This document shows positions 26,059 to 34,772 of a DNA stretch of 64,000 nucleotides, in pieces. A model generated the notes under the pieces. That model did no database searches and was not told the origin of the DNA. It saw only the letters and a list, made by a program, of their open reading frames with translations. Position 1 is the stretch's first letter; each line of letters begins with the position of its first letter. The stretch is from NCBI RefSeq assembly GCF_008329535.1, contig NZ_NPKR01000002.1, positions 558,001 to 622,000 of the forward strand. The letters are read 5' to 3'. The position numbers and the translations under genes were made by a program. The stretch is from Mycolicibacterium sp. P1-18 (GTDB lineage: Bacteria > Actinomycetota > Actinomycetes > Mycobacteriales > Mycobacteriaceae).

Positions 26059-26400
26059 CTACAGCGGAATCCAGACGGGACCGAACCAGAAGCCCCAGCC
26101 CGCGCCGTTGCCTGCCGGCAAGGGGGTGACCTGCTGGCCGTTCCAGTTGAACGGCTGGTGGTCCTGGCGGCCCTGGTCGACGCCGCGGTTCTGCCAGTTG
26201 GCGGGCGCTCCGTTGCCGTTGGGGCGCCAGTCGTCGTTCCCGCGTCCGTTGTCGTGCTGGTCCTGCCCGCAGGGCGGCTGGCCCGGCGCGTTGCACTGGC
26301 CGGGGTTTGCCGACGCCGTGCCGAGGCCGACTCCGAACAACCCGGCCAGTCCGACTCCGGCGGCCAGCGTCGACGCGTACATGGTTCGCTTGAAGGTCAT
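26059..26400 (-). CDS. Small secreted Asn/Gly/Trp-rich protein
   Basis: 113 residues. A Sec signal peptide is clear: basic MTFKRT, hydrophobic core to about residue 28 and a cleavage site TASA-NP. The mature part is rich in Asn, Gln, Gly, Asp and Trp, contains two Cys close together (QCNAPGQPPC), and ends GAGWGFWFGPVWIPL. Similar tiny exported proteins with C-terminal aromatic/Pro ends are common in mycobacteria and have no assigned function. In M. tuberculosis this place holds PE15/PPE20 instead. Not assigned to a named family. Confidence 0.75.
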   Translation of the reverse strand: MTFKRTMYASTLAAGVGLAGLFGVGLGTASANPGQCNAPGQPPCGQDQHDNGRGNDDWRPNGNGAPANWQNRGVDQGRQDHQPFNWNGQQVTPLPAGNGAGWGFWFGPVWIPL

Positions 26401-26987
26401 CAGAATCTCTCCGCTGTTGGTGTCACGAGGCGTGTTCGCCTCGCCCCAGGGACGCTAGGGAGCTCACATGGGTGCTTCCCCTGACGGTGATTTGCGGGGA
26501 CTGTGCATCCGGTAACGGGACGACCACCGTTCGGTCACGGGCCGGCACCACGGCGGCCGTGCAGTGACGTACGTGACGGACGCAACTCGAGTGACGATCG
26601 AGGTGCCACGGGTCGGGTGCCGGGGCGTCGCCGACACGCCCGACATGCGATGACCAGGGAAATTCTCAGTAATCGGGCGCCGCCGAGTGGCGCCTCCGTC
26701 GGCGGCTCGTCGCCGCACCCCGGCCGGGACGGCTCCACCGTGCCCGGAAACCGCCCCTACGCAGGCACGACGCCGCCGATCGCGGACCTCGCCCCCGGCG
26801 GCCCGACCGAGCCGTGAATTTCGGCGGATTGCCCTACACGCTGCGCTTTTGACCCGGGAACCCGGGGGGTGGGGTTAGCTTTCGTCAGCGGCCGTGGGTA
26901 CGGTCGTCGTCGCTGGCTGGTTCCCCAACCAGTCAAGACACAAGATGATGATGGCCAGTACAAAGATGGCGAGAGACGGAGGAACCC
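26401..26987. other. 587-base non-coding stretch upstream of mihF
   Basis: No convincing gene was found: short frames here have amino-acid composition dominated by Arg/Pro/Gly and no family resemblance. Near its right end are a possible -10 box (26899-26904) and a hairpin (26914-26935) that would form part of the mihF leader. The rest may hold the promoter of the secreted protein gene and regulatory DNA for mihF. Confidence 0.5.
26899..26935 (+). promoter_or_regulatory. Possible mihF promoter box and leader hairpin
   Basis: TACGGT (26899-26904) could be a -10 box with a start near 26911. Directly after it, 26914-26922 can pair with 26927-26935 (nine pairs, one G-U) around a CCCC loop. The transcript would then have a leader of about 75 nt before GTG 26988. 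Confidence 0.3.
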
Positions 26988-27311
26988 GTGGCCCTTCCCC
27001 AGTTGACCGACGAACAGCGCGCGGCAGCGTTGGAGAAGGCTGCCGCCGCACGTCGAGCGCGAGCTGAACTGAAGGATCGACTCAAGCGTGGCGGCACCAA
27101 CCTCAAGCAGGTCCTCAAGGACGCTGAGAGCGACGAGGTCTTGGGCAAGATGAAGGTTTCCGCGTTGCTCGAAGCGTTGCCGAAGGTTGGCAAGGTCAAG
27201 GCACAGGAAATCATGACCGAGCTCGAGATCGCTCCCACCCGCCGTTTGCGCGGTCTGGGCGATCGTCAGCGCAAGGCCCTGCTGGAAAAGTTCGACTTCA
27301 CGGCAGATTAG
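26988..27311 (+). CDS. mihF: Mycobacterial integration host factor mIHF
   Basis: 107-residue basic nucleoid-associated protein unique to actinobacteria, needed for chromosome compaction and for L5-type phage integration. It begins [24 protein letters not shown], has the Lys/Arg-rich helix, then the helix-two-turn-helix-like segment [19 protein letters not shown] and ends [15 protein letters not shown] at 26988 has GGAGGAA four to five bases upstream, so the longer start annotated in some mycobacterial genomes is not supported here. Its stop overlaps the gmk start by one base. Confidence 0.95.
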   Translation: MALPQLTDEQRAAALEKAAAARRARAELKDRLKRGGTNLKQVLKDAESDEVLGKMKVSALLEALPKVGKVKAQEIMTELEIAPTRRLRGLGDRQRKALLEKFDFTAD

Positions 27312-27910
27312 TGCCGGCGGAGGACCGGGCGGCGGTAGCGATGAGTCGAGTCGTGGTGCTGTCCGGTCCTTCGGCCGTCGGCAAGTCGACGGTCGTGCGG
27401 TGCCTGCGTGAGCGGGTGCCCAACCTGTACTTCAGCGTCTCGGCGACCACCAGGTCGCCCCGGCCTGGCGAAGTCGACGGAGTGGACTACACCTTCGTCA
27501 CCGCCGCCCAATTTCAGCAGCTGATCGACGACGGCGCGCTTCTCGAGTGGGCCGACATCCATCGTGGTCTGCATCGATCGGGGACCCCCGCCGAACCGGT
27601 CCGGGCCGCGTCCCGCGCCGGACGCCCCGTCTTGATCGAGGTCGACCTCGCCGGCGCCCAAGCCGTCAAGGCCGCCATGCCGGAGGCCGTCTCGGTGTTT
27701 CTCGCCCCTCCCAGTTGGGAGGTGCTGGAGTCCAGACTGGTCGGCCGCGGCACCGAAAGCCCCGAGGTGAGAGAGCGCAGGCTCGCCACCGCACGGGACG
27801 AACTCGCCGCCCAGGACGACTTCGACGTGGTCGTCGTCAACGCACAATTGGAATATGCCTGTTCAGAATTGGTATCCTTGCTGATGGGCCACACGCCGGA
27901 TCCGGCGTGA
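27311..27910 (+). CDS. gmk: Guanylate kinase
   Basis: Phosphorylates GMP to GDP. 199 residues. P-loop GPSAVGKST near residue 19, the GMP-binding [19 protein letters not shown] segment, and EVDLAGA. A ten-residue leader before [10 protein letters not shown] corresponds to the extended N terminus of mycobacterial enzymes. GTG at 27311 overlaps the mihF stop; ATG at 27341 is possible but would remove the leader. Same order as Rv1388-Rv1391. Confidence 0.96.
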   Translation: MPAEDRAAVAMSRVVVLSGPSAVGKSTVVRCLRERVPNLYFSVSATTRSPRPGEVDGVDYTFVTAAQFQQLIDDGALLEWADIHRGLHRSGTPAEPVRAASRAGRPVLIEVDLAGAQAVKAAMPEAVSVFLAPPSWEVLESRLVGRGTESPEVRERRLATARDELAAQDDFDVVVVNAQLEYACSELVSLLMGHTPDPA

Positions 27911-27960
27911 CCGATCAGCAGCCAGCTAGGCCCCCAGCGAAAACGCCAGGAGATAACTTC

Positions 27961-28257
27961 GTGACAACCCCTGTCGAGAGCACCGACTCCGACGCCGCCA
28001 ACGCCTATGACACGCCGCTGGGCATCACCAACCCGCCAATCGACGAGTTGCTGTCCCGTGCGTCCAGCAAATACGCGCTGGTGATCTACGCCGCCAAGCG
28101 CGCGCGCCAGATCAACGATTACTACAACCAGCTGGGCGACGGCATCCTCGAATACGTCGGACCGCTCGTCGAGCCGGGTCTGCAGGAGAAGCCGCTGTCG
28201 ATCGCCATGCGCGAGATCCACGGCGACCTGCTCGAGCACACCGAGGGCGAACACTAG
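27961..28257 (+). CDS. rpoZ: RNA polymerase omega subunit
   Basis: 98 residues; assembles around the beta-prime subunit. The conserved core is [16 protein letters not shown] then [22 protein letters not shown] and [20 protein letters not shown] (in sections). The N-terminal 15 residues are variable. GTG at 27961 has GGAG about 8 bases upstream. coaBC follows 14 bases later. Confidence 0.96.
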   Translation: MTTPVESTDSDAANAYDTPLGITNPPIDELLSRASSKYALVIYAAKRARQINDYYNQLGDGILEYVGPLVEPGLQEKPLSIAMREIHGDLLEHTEGEH

Positions 28258-28271
28258 GTCACCGGCTCGAC

Positions 28272-29528
28272 ATGACCGAGCGCAAACGGGTCGTCGTGGG
28301 TGTCGCGGGCGGCATCGCCGCCTACAAGGCATGCACGGTGATCCGTCAGCTCACCGAGGCCGGTCACTCCGTCCGGGTGGTGCCCACCGAATCCGCCCTG
28401 CGGTTCGTCGGTGCGGCGACCTTCGAGGCCCTCTCCGGCCACCCCGTCCGGACGGGCGTATTCGAAGACGTCGACCAGGTCCCGCACGTCCGGATCGGCC
28501 AGGAGGCCGACCTCGTCGTCGTCGCGCCCGCGACCGCAGACCTGCTGGCCAGGGCGGTCGCCGGGCGCGCCGACGACCTTCTCACGGCAACCCTGCTGAC
28601 CGCGCGATGTCCGGTGATGTTCGCGCCCGCGATGCACACCGAGATGTGGTTCCACCCCGCGACCGTCCAGAACGTCGAGACCCTGCGTGGTCGCGGCAAC
28701 GTCGTGCTGGAACCGGCGTCCGGGCGGCTCACCGGGTCCGACAGTGGCGCCGGCCGGCTGCCCGAGCCCGAGGAGATCACGGCGATGGCTCAGCTCCTGC
28801 TGGACCGCCCCGAGGCCCTCCCGTTCGACCTCGCCGGAGTCAAGGTGCTCGTCACCGCCGGCGGCACCCGGGAAGCGCTGGACCCGGTGCGATTCATCGG
28901 CAACCGCAGTTCGGGCAAGCAGGGGTACGCCGTGGCCCGGGTCGCCGCTCAGCGCGGCGCGGACGTCACGCTGATCGCGGGAAACACCGTCGGCCTGACA
29001 GACCCCGCCGGCGTCACCGTCGTCCACATCGGCTCCGCCCAACAGTTGCAGGACGCCGTCTCCAAGCACGCGCCCGACGCGCACGCCCTCGTGATGGCCG
29101 CGGCCGTGGCGGACTTCCGGCCCACCCACGTGGCCACCAGCAAGATCAAGAAGTCTCACGAGCCCGGCGCTGCCACGGCACCCGTCATCGAACTGACGCG
29201 GACCGAGGACGTCCTCGCGGGCGTCGTCCGCGCCCGTGCCGACGGCCAACTGCCCAACATGCGCGCGATCGTCGGATTCGCCGCCGAAACGGGCGACGCC
29301 AACGGCGACGTGCTGTTCCACGCCCGCGCCAAATTGCAGCGCAAGGGCTGCGATCTCCTCGTCGTCAACGCGGTCGGCGAGGGCAAGGCGTTCGAGGTCG
29401 ACAACAACGACGGGTGGCTGCTGGCGGCCGACGGCAACGACGTCGCACTGGAGCACGGTTCGAAGACGCTGATGTCTAGCCGTATCGTGGACGCGATTGC
29501 TGCGTTCCTCGGAAACCGGGCGGAGTGA
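28272..29528 (+). CDS. coaBC: Bifunctional phosphopantothenoylcysteine decarboxylase / synthetase
   Basis: 418 residues, two steps of coenzyme A synthesis. CoaC domain (about 1-180): FMN-binding start VVVGVAGGIAAYKA and the motif PAMHTEMW. The loop that contains the reducing cysteine in E. coli reads SGRLTGSDSGAGRL here, without Cys, and I believe this is usual in mycobacteria. CoaB domain (about 190-418): VLVTAGGTREALDPVRFIGNRSSGKQGYAVA and the KIKK motif of the CTP site. Called dfp in older mycobacterial annotation (Rv1391). Confidence 0.95.
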   Translation: MTERKRVVVGVAGGIAAYKACTVIRQLTEAGHSVRVVPTESALRFVGAATFEALSGHPVRTGVFEDVDQVPHVRIGQEADLVVVAPATADLLARAVAGRADDLLTATLLTARCPVMFAPAMHTEMWFHPATVQNVETLRGRGNVVLEPASGRLTGSDSGAGRLPEPEEITAMAQLLLDRPEALPFDLAGVKVLVTAGGTREALDPVRFIGNRSSGKQGYAVARVAAQRGADVTLIAGNTVGLTDPAGVTVVHIGSAQQLQDAVSKHAPDAHALVMAAAVADFRPTHVATSKIKKSHEPGAATAPVIELTRTEDVLAGVVRARADGQLPNMRAIVGFAAETGDANGDVLFHARAKLQRKGCDLLVVNAVGEGKAFEVDNNDGWLLAADGNDVALEHGSKTLMSSRIVDAIAAFLGNRAE

Positions 29529-29604
29529 CGGATTCGTCGGCAACACCCTGCGTCTAAGGGTTGCGGCCCGCCGGGACGCACGCTTGGCTGCAGCAAGGCA
29601 TCGA

Positions 29605-29610
29605 TATGAT
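29605..29610 (+). promoter_or_regulatory. Candidate metK -10 box
   Basis: TATGAT, close to the TATAAT consensus, with a start expected about 7 nt downstream and a short AT-rich leader carrying an AGAAGGAG ribosome-binding site before GTG 29644. The 115-base gap after coaBC is too short and lacks the conserved cores for a SAM riboswitch. Confidence 0.5.
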
Positions 29611-29643
29611 TCGCAAACCTAAGTTTTAGAAGGAGATGACATC

Positions 29644-30852
29644 GTGAGCAAAGGTCGGCTGTTTACCAGTGAGTCGGTAACAGAGGGACACCCCGACAAG
29701 ATCTGCGACGCCATCAGCGATTCGGTGCTCGACGCGCTGCTGGCGCAGGATCCGAAGTCCCGCGTGGCGGTGGAGACGCTGGTGACGACCGGTCAGGTGC
29801 ACGTCGTCGGCGAGGTCACCACCACCGCGAAGGAGGCGTTCGCCGACATCCCGAAGACGGTGCGCGCGCGCATCCTCGACATCGGCTACGACTCTTCGGA
29901 GAAGGGCTTCGACGGCGAGACCTGTGGCGTGAACATCGGCATCGGCGCCCAGTCGCCCGACATCGCGATGGGCGTCGACACCGCGCACGAGGCGCGCGTC
30001 GAAGGCGCTGGCGACCCGCTGGACTCCCAGGGCGCCGGCGACCAGGGGCTCATGTTCGGCTACGCCATCAAGGACACGCCCGAGCTGATGCCGCTGCCGA
30101 TCGCGATCGCGCACCGCCTCGCCCGCCGGCTGACCGAGGTCCGCAAGAGCGGCGTGCTCGACTACCTCCGTCCCGACGGCAAGACCCAGGTCACCGTGCA
30201 GTACGACGGCAACACCCCGGTCCGGCTGGACACCGTCGTGCTGTCCACCCAGCACGCCGACGGCATCGACCTCGAGGGCGGCTTGACGCCGGACATCCGC
30301 GAGAAGGTCGTCAACACCGTCCTGGCCGATCTGAACCACGAGACCATGGACACCTCCGACTACCGGCTGCTGGTCAACCCGACCGGCAAGTTCGTGCTGG
30401 GCGGCCCCATGGGCGACGCCGGTCTGACCGGCCGCAAGATCATCGTCGACACCTACGGCGGCTGGGCCCGCCACGGTGGCGGCGCGTTCTCCGGCAAGGA
30501 CCCGTCGAAGGTGGACCGCTCCGCGGCCTACGCGATGCGCTGGGTCGCCAAGAACGTCGTCGCGGCCGGCCTGGCCGAGCGCGTCGAGGTGCAGGTCGCC
30601 TACGCGATCGGCAAGGCGGCACCCGTCGGTCTGTTCGTCGAGACGTTCGGCTCCGAGACCGTCGACCCGGCCCGCATCGAGAAGGCCATCACGTCGGTCT
30701 TCGATCTGCGCCCCGGTGCGATCGTCCGCGACCTGGACCTGCTGCGCCCCATCTACGCGCCGACGGCGGCCTACGGTCACTTCGGCCGCACAGACGTCGA
30801 CCTGCCGTGGGAGCGGACCGACAAGGTCGAGGAGCTCAAGGCTTCCGTGTAG
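29644..30852 (+). CDS. metK: S-adenosylmethionine synthetase
   Basis: 402 residues; makes SAM from methionine and ATP. Family signatures: [20 protein letters not shown] at the N terminus, [12 protein letters not shown], and the phosphate loop [22 protein letters not shown] start with a strong upstream AGAAGGAG and its own promoter box. A 28-bp perfect inverted repeat begins three bases past the stop, so the gene is probably monocistronic. Confidence 0.97.
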   Translation: MSKGRLFTSESVTEGHPDKICDAISDSVLDALLAQDPKSRVAVETLVTTGQVHVVGEVTTTAKEAFADIPKTVRARILDIGYDSSEKGFDGETCGVNIGIGAQSPDIAMGVDTAHEARVEGAGDPLDSQGAGDQGLMFGYAIKDTPELMPLPIAIAHRLARRLTEVRKSGVLDYLRPDGKTQVTVQYDGNTPVRLDTVVLSTQHADGIDLEGGLTPDIREKVVNTVLADLNHETMDTSDYRLLVNPTGKFVLGGPMGDAGLTGRKIIVDTYGGWARHGGGAFSGKDPSKVDRSAAYAMRWVAKNVVAAGLAERVEVQVAYAIGKAAPVGLFVETFGSETVDPARIEKAITSVFDLRPGAIVRDLDLLRPIYAPTAAYGHFGRTDVDLPWERTDKVEELKASV

Positions 30853-30855
30853 TAC

Positions 30856-30916
30856 CGCGAACAGTCGCAAAAGGCCCTGAATCCACGCGATTCAGGGCCT
30901 TTTGCGACTGTTCGCG
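30856..30916 (+). terminator. Perfect 28-bp inverted repeat downstream of metK
   Basis: Arms 30856-30883 and 30889-30916 are exact reverse complements around the loop CACGC. The stem includes internal AAAAGG/CCTTTT but no trailing T run. A highly stable hairpin directly after metK, before the independent acetamidase gene; very likely the transcription terminator. Confidence 0.75.
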
Positions 30917-30961
30917 CGGGTCGGGTGGGCGTGACGCCGCGGAATCCAGCAGGATGGCCCC

Positions 30962-31975
30962 ATGGATCACGTCACCTTCGTGCCAACGGTCGACCAACTC
31001 GCCTACACCTTCGGCGGTGCCGCGCCGGTCATGCGGATCAAGCCGGGGACGGCGCTGACGCTGTGGACCGAGGACGCCTACGGCGGCCGCATCACCAGTA
31101 AGGACGACGTCGCCACCACGGCGCTGGACACCGAGGACCTCAACCCGCAGACCGGCCCGTTCTGGATCGAGGGCGCGGCGCCGGGCGACACCCTGGCGGT
31201 ACACCTGGTCGACCTGACTCCCGCCCGCACGTGGGGCGCCTCGACGCTGATCCCGTTCTTCGGTGGGCTCACCAGCATTCCGGCCAGTCCCACGCTGCAG
31301 GACCCGCTGGCCGAGCGCACCTACATCTACGACTACGACGCCGGCACCGAGACGCTGGGCTTCTCCGCGCTGGCGAGTGACTTCCAGCTGCGCCTGCCGT
31401 CCAACCCGATGCTCGGCACGGTCGGCGTCGCACCCGCGCGGCGCGAGGTGCGCACGTCGCTGGTGCCGGACTACTTCGGCGGCAACATGGACAGCCCCGA
31501 AATGGCCGCCGGCGCAACGTGTTATCTGCGGGTGAACGTCGAGGGTGCGTTGTTCTCCCTGGGCGACGGCCACTACCGGCAGGGCGAGGGCGAGTCGTGC
31601 GGAACCGCGGTGGAGGGCGCCATGCACGTCACCGCGATCGTCGACCTGATCAAGGGCGGCGGGCCGGCCTGGCCGCGGATCGAGACCGACACGCACCTGA
31701 TGTGCATCGGTTCGGGGCGCCCGCTCGAGGAGGCCTGGCGGGCGGGTCAGGTCGAGATGGTCGGCTGGCTCGGCGAGTTGTACGGCCTCGACAGGCTCGA
31801 CGCCTATCAGTTGCTCAGCCAGATCTCCGAGGTGCCGATCGCCAACGTGGTCGACACCAACTACAGCGCCGTGACCAAGGTCGACAAGCGACTGCTGCCC
31901 ACTGCGCCGGCCTTTGGCGGCATCCATGACGACATGCGCAGGGCCGCACGGTCGCTGGGCTCGATCTCGTACTGA
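30962..31975 (+). CDS. Acetamidase/formamidase family amidohydrolase
   Basis: 337 residues of the FmdA_AmdA family (zinc-dependent beta-fold amidases). Recognisable segments are EDLNPQTGPFWIEGAAPGDTLAVH near residue 60 (in parts), FGGNMDSPEMAAGATCYLRVNVEGALFSLGD and the EGESCGTAVEG motif near residue 210. Predicted to release ammonia from a short amide; actual substrate unknown. It starts a five-gene catabolic-looking segment absent from this spot in M. tuberculosis and is followed after 9 bases by an SDR. Confidence 0.87.
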   Translation: MDHVTFVPTVDQLAYTFGGAAPVMRIKPGTALTLWTEDAYGGRITSKDDVATTALDTEDLNPQTGPFWIEGAAPGDTLAVHLVDLTPARTWGASTLIPFFGGLTSIPASPTLQDPLAERTYIYDYDAGTETLGFSALASDFQLRLPSNPMLGTVGVAPARREVRTSLVPDYFGGNMDSPEMAAGATCYLRVNVEGALFSLGDGHYRQGEGESCGTAVEGAMHVTAIVDLIKGGGPAWPRIETDTHLMCIGSGRPLEEAWRAGQVEMVGWLGELYGLDRLDAYQLLSQISEVPIANVVDTNYSAVTKVDKRLLPTAPAFGGIHDDMRRAARSLGSISY

Positions 31976-31984
31976 AGGGACACC

Positions 31985-32722
31985 ATGGATCTCGGATTGT
32001 CGGGCAAGCGCTTCCTCGTCACGGGCGGCACCAGGGGCATCGGCAGGGCGGTGGTCGACGGGCTGCTGGCCGAGGGTGCCGCCGTGGCGTACTGCGCCCG
32101 CACGGTGGAACCGGGAGCGGGCGCCGAGTCGGCCATCGGCACCGCGGTCGACGTGGGTGACCCGGCGGCGTTGACGAAGTGGGTGGACGACAGCGCCAGC
32201 GTCCTCGGCGGCATCGACGGGGTGGTGGCCAACGTCAGCGCGCTCGCCATCCCCGCCAGCCAGGAGAACTGGCGCACCAGTTTCGAGGTCGACCTGATGG
32301 GCACCATCGGTCTGGTGGACGCGGCGCTGCCGTCGCTGCTCGCCTCCGGTGCCGGCTCGATCGTGACGATCTCGAGTGTCTCGGGGCGCGAGATCGACTT
32401 CGCCTCGGGGCCGTACGGGACGATGAAGGCCGCCATCATCCACTACACCCAGGGCGTCGCCTTCAACCTCGCCGGCCAGGGCGTGCGGGCCAACACGGTC
32501 AGCCCGGGCAACACCTACTTCCCGGGCGGGGTGTGGCCGTCGATCGAGGCGAACGATCCCGAGCTGTTCGCCACGGCTATGGGGCTCAATCCGACGGGCC
32601 GCATGGCGACCCCGCAGGAGGTCGCCAATGCCGTTGTCTTCCTGAGTAGTTCGGCGGCGAGCTTCATCACCGGCACCAACCTGGTCGTCGACGGCGCGCT
32701 GACCCGCGGCGTGCAGTTCTGA
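31985..32722 (+). CDS. Short-chain dehydrogenase/reductase
   Basis: 245 residues. Classical SDR: VTGGTRGIGRAV cofactor loop, VVANVSALAIP in place of NNAG, catalytic serine in VTISSVSG and YGTMKAA with Tyr and Lys, plus the ending SSAASFITGTNLVVDGALTRG. The close spacing to the acetamidase suggests a shared transcript; a paired oxidation-hydrolysis pathway is possible but substrates cannot be named. Confidence 0.9.
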   Translation: MDLGLSGKRFLVTGGTRGIGRAVVDGLLAEGAAVAYCARTVEPGAGAESAIGTAVDVGDPAALTKWVDDSASVLGGIDGVVANVSALAIPASQENWRTSFEVDLMGTIGLVDAALPSLLASGAGSIVTISSVSGREIDFASGPYGTMKAAIIHYTQGVAFNLAGQGVRANTVSPGNTYFPGGVWPSIEANDPELFATAMGLNPTGRMATPQEVANAVVFLSSSAASFITGTNLVVDGALTRGVQF

Positions 32723-32806
32723 GCGACGCATGCGTTGCAATCGCAGGGTGCCGACTCTATTCTGTCGACCAAGCGGACCCAATCATCCGCGCGAGGGGAT
32801 GTAAAC

Positions 32807-33274
32807 GTGAGCGTCGCCTATCTCGCGCAGCCGGACCAGCAGCAGCAACTCGAATGGCTCGACGGAGGCACGCTTGCGATCCTGCTCGACGCGAAGGCCA
32901 CCAACGGCCAACTGATGATCGGGCGGTTCGACGTGAGCGAAGGTGAAGCGCCGCCCTATCACCGCCACACCCACGAAGACGAAGTCTTCATGCTCATCAA
33001 GGGCACCGCGCTGGTGTGGGTCGACGATCAAGAAATGGAACTAGGTGAGGGGGGAATCGTGTTCCTGCCCAAGATGATTCCGCACGCTTACCGCATCACG
33101 TCGAAGAAGGCCGACCTCTTGATGATCAACACGCCTGCCGGCATCGAGGGAATGTTCCGGCACGCAGGCCGCGACAAGTCGACCCCGCGACCCGATGGCT
33201 TCGAGATCACGCCCTCGCTGCTTGCCGAGGCCTCCGAGAAGTACGAGAGCATCATCGTCGGCCCGCCGCGCTGA
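32807..33274 (+). CDS. Cupin domain protein
   Basis: 155-residue single-cupin protein. Motif 1, YHRHTHEDEVFMLIKG, supplies two His and a Glu metal ligands near residues 49-59; motif 2, LPKMIPHAYRI, supplies the last His near residue 92. Resembles quercetin-dioxygenase-like cupins. GTG at 32807 was preferred because it begins at the conserved region and has GAGGGGA upstream; the frame opens at 32735. It is convergent with the monooxygenase, four bases between stops. Confidence 0.85.
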   Translation: MSVAYLAQPDQQQQLEWLDGGTLAILLDAKATNGQLMIGRFDVSEGEAPPYHRHTHEDEVFMLIKGTALVWVDDQEMELGEGGIVFLPKMIPHAYRITSKKADLLMINTPAGIEGMFRHAGRDKSTPRPDGFEITPSLLAEASEKYESIIVGPPR

Positions 33275-33278
33275 CCAA

Positions 33279-34760
33279 CTAGCGGCTGAACTCGTAGTCG
33301 GCCAGCGGAAACCGGCGACTGCGCCAGATGGCCTCCGCGGTGGTGGTGGGCCGCAGCGGCACGTCGCCGTTCTGGTCGAAGTAGTAGCTGTTGGCCAGGG
33401 CGCAGCTGTCCTGCCAGAAGATCTGACGGTGCCGCTTGCGCATCATCTCCGCGAAGAACCGGTCGTTGGCCGCACCCGACACCTCGACACGGGTGGCGGC
33501 TTCCCGCGACGCTTGTTCGAGGCAGCGGACGATGTGGTGGGTCTGAGTCTCGATGAGGGCGAAGTAGGAGGAGCCGACGTAGCCGTAGGGCCCCATCACG
33601 GTGAAGAAGTTCGGGAAGCCCGGGATGCTGACGCCCTCGTAGGCCTGCAGCCGCTGCGTCGACCAGAACTCCGCCAGGGACCGCCCGCCCGACCCGGTCA
33701 CCGGAAAGGTGGGAATGCTGTCGACGTCCATCACCTTGAAGCCGGTCGCCAGGATCAGCACGTCGACCTCGCGCTCGGCGCCGTCGGCGGTGACGACCCC
33801 CGACGCGGTGACCTTCTCGATCGGCTCGGTGACCAAGTCGACGTTGTCGCGGTTGTACGTCGCCAGATAGGTGTTGTGGAAACCCGGTCGCTTGCAGCCG
33901 ACGGCGTAGCGCGGCGTGAGCTTGTCGCGCACCTCGGGGTCGTGCACCTCGCGCTTCAGATAGGCCCGGCCCATCTTCTCGGCGCGGTTGGCCAGCGGGA
34001 AGACCGTGTAGTACTGCGCCGAGATGGTGAACGTCAGCTCGACGTAGGCCTGGCTCAGCACGCGTTGGATCACCTTGCCGCCCGGCATGCGCATCGCCCA
34101 GCGGGCGGCGGCGGGCAGCGGCACGTCCAGCTTCGGCATGCACCAGATCGGAGTGCGCTGAAAGACGGTGAGCCGTTCGACGATCGGGGCGATCTCCGGG
34201 ATGACCTGAACGGCGGAGGCGCCGGTGCCGATGATCGCCACGCGCTTGCCGGTCAAGTCCTGGGAGTGGTCCCACCGCGCGGTGTGCATCGTGACGCCGG
34301 CGAAACCGTCCACGCCGTCGATGTCGGGCAGCTTCGGCACGGTCAGCACACCGCTGGCGTTGACGAGGAACCGGGCGGTCAGCGTGTCCCCGTCGTCCAG
34401 TTCGACGCGCCAGCAATCGGTTTCGTCGTCGAAGGAGGCGGCCGTGACCGTGGTGCCGAAGCGAATCTTGGGCCGCAGGCCGTACCGGTCGACGCACCGC
34501 TGGGCGTACCGCTTCAGTTCGGCACCCTTGGCGTAGGTGCGTGACCAGTCCGCGCTCTGCTCGAACGAGAACTGGTAGGAGAACGACGGAATGTCGACCG
34601 CGATGCCGGGATAGGTGTTCCAGTGCCAGGTCCCGCCGGGTTCCTCACCCGCTTCGACGATCAGGTAGTCGCCGAGGCCCGCCCCGTCGAGTCGGATCGC
34701 CGCGCCGATTCCGGAGAACCCGGCACCGACGACGATCGTGTGGAAGTCGGGTGCGGTCAT
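33279..34760 (-). CDS. Flavin-containing (Baeyer-Villiger type) monooxygenase
   Basis: 493 residues, two Rossmann folds: TIVVGAGFSGIGAAIRL for FAD at the N terminus and VAIIGTGASAVQVIPEIA for NADPH near residue 170. The Baeyer-Villiger fingerprint FAGVTMHTARWD (FxGxxxHxxxW) lies between them, and ATGF is near residue 325. Predicted to convert ketones to esters or oxygenate sulfur/nitrogen. The homologue Rv1393c sits at the equivalent position. The adjacent esterases lipH and lipI, on the same strand, could hydrolyse its ester products. Confidence 0.9.
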   Translation of the reverse strand: MTAPDFHTIVVGAGFSGIGAAIRLDGAGLGDYLIVEAGEEPGGTWHWNTYPGIAVDIPSFSYQFSFEQSADWSRTYAKGAELKRYAQRCVDRYGLRPKIRFGTTVTAASFDDETDCWRVELDDGDTLTARFLVNASGVLTVPKLPDIDGVDGFAGVTMHTARWDHSQDLTGKRVAIIGTGASAVQVIPEIAPIVERLTVFQRTPIWCMPKLDVPLPAAARWAMRMPGGKVIQRVLSQAYVELTFTISAQYYTVFPLANRAEKMGRAYLKREVHDPEVRDKLTPRYAVGCKRPGFHNTYLATYNRDNVDLVTEPIEKVTASGVVTADGAEREVDVLILATGFKVMDVDSIPTFPVTGSGGRSLAEFWSTQRLQAYEGVSIPGFPNFFTVMGPYGYVGSSYFALIETQTHHIVRCLEQASREAATRVEVSGAANDRFFAEMMRKRHRQIFWQDSCALANSYYFDQNGDVPLRPTTTAEAIWRSRRFPLADYEFSR

Positions 34761-34772
34761 GCGTTGCCTCCG

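Noticed and set aside
26503..26817. 104-codon frame in the gap before mihF
   Set aside because: Arg/Pro/Gly-rich product with no ribosome-binding site or recognisable domain; overlapping frames on both strands look alike.
26059..26987. PE/PPE gene pair expected here from M. tuberculosis order
   Set aside because: No PE or PPE motif is encoded; the position is filled by a small secreted protein gene and non-coding DNA.
29529..29643. SAM riboswitch upstream of metK
   Set aside because: The gap is only 115 bases, contains a normal promoter box and ribosome-binding site, and none of the conserved SAM-riboswitch cores were seen.
30836..32782. 648-codon antisense frame opposite the acetamidase and SDR genes
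   Set aside because: Composition is typical of shadow frames, and it runs through the metK terminator region and two well-identified genes.
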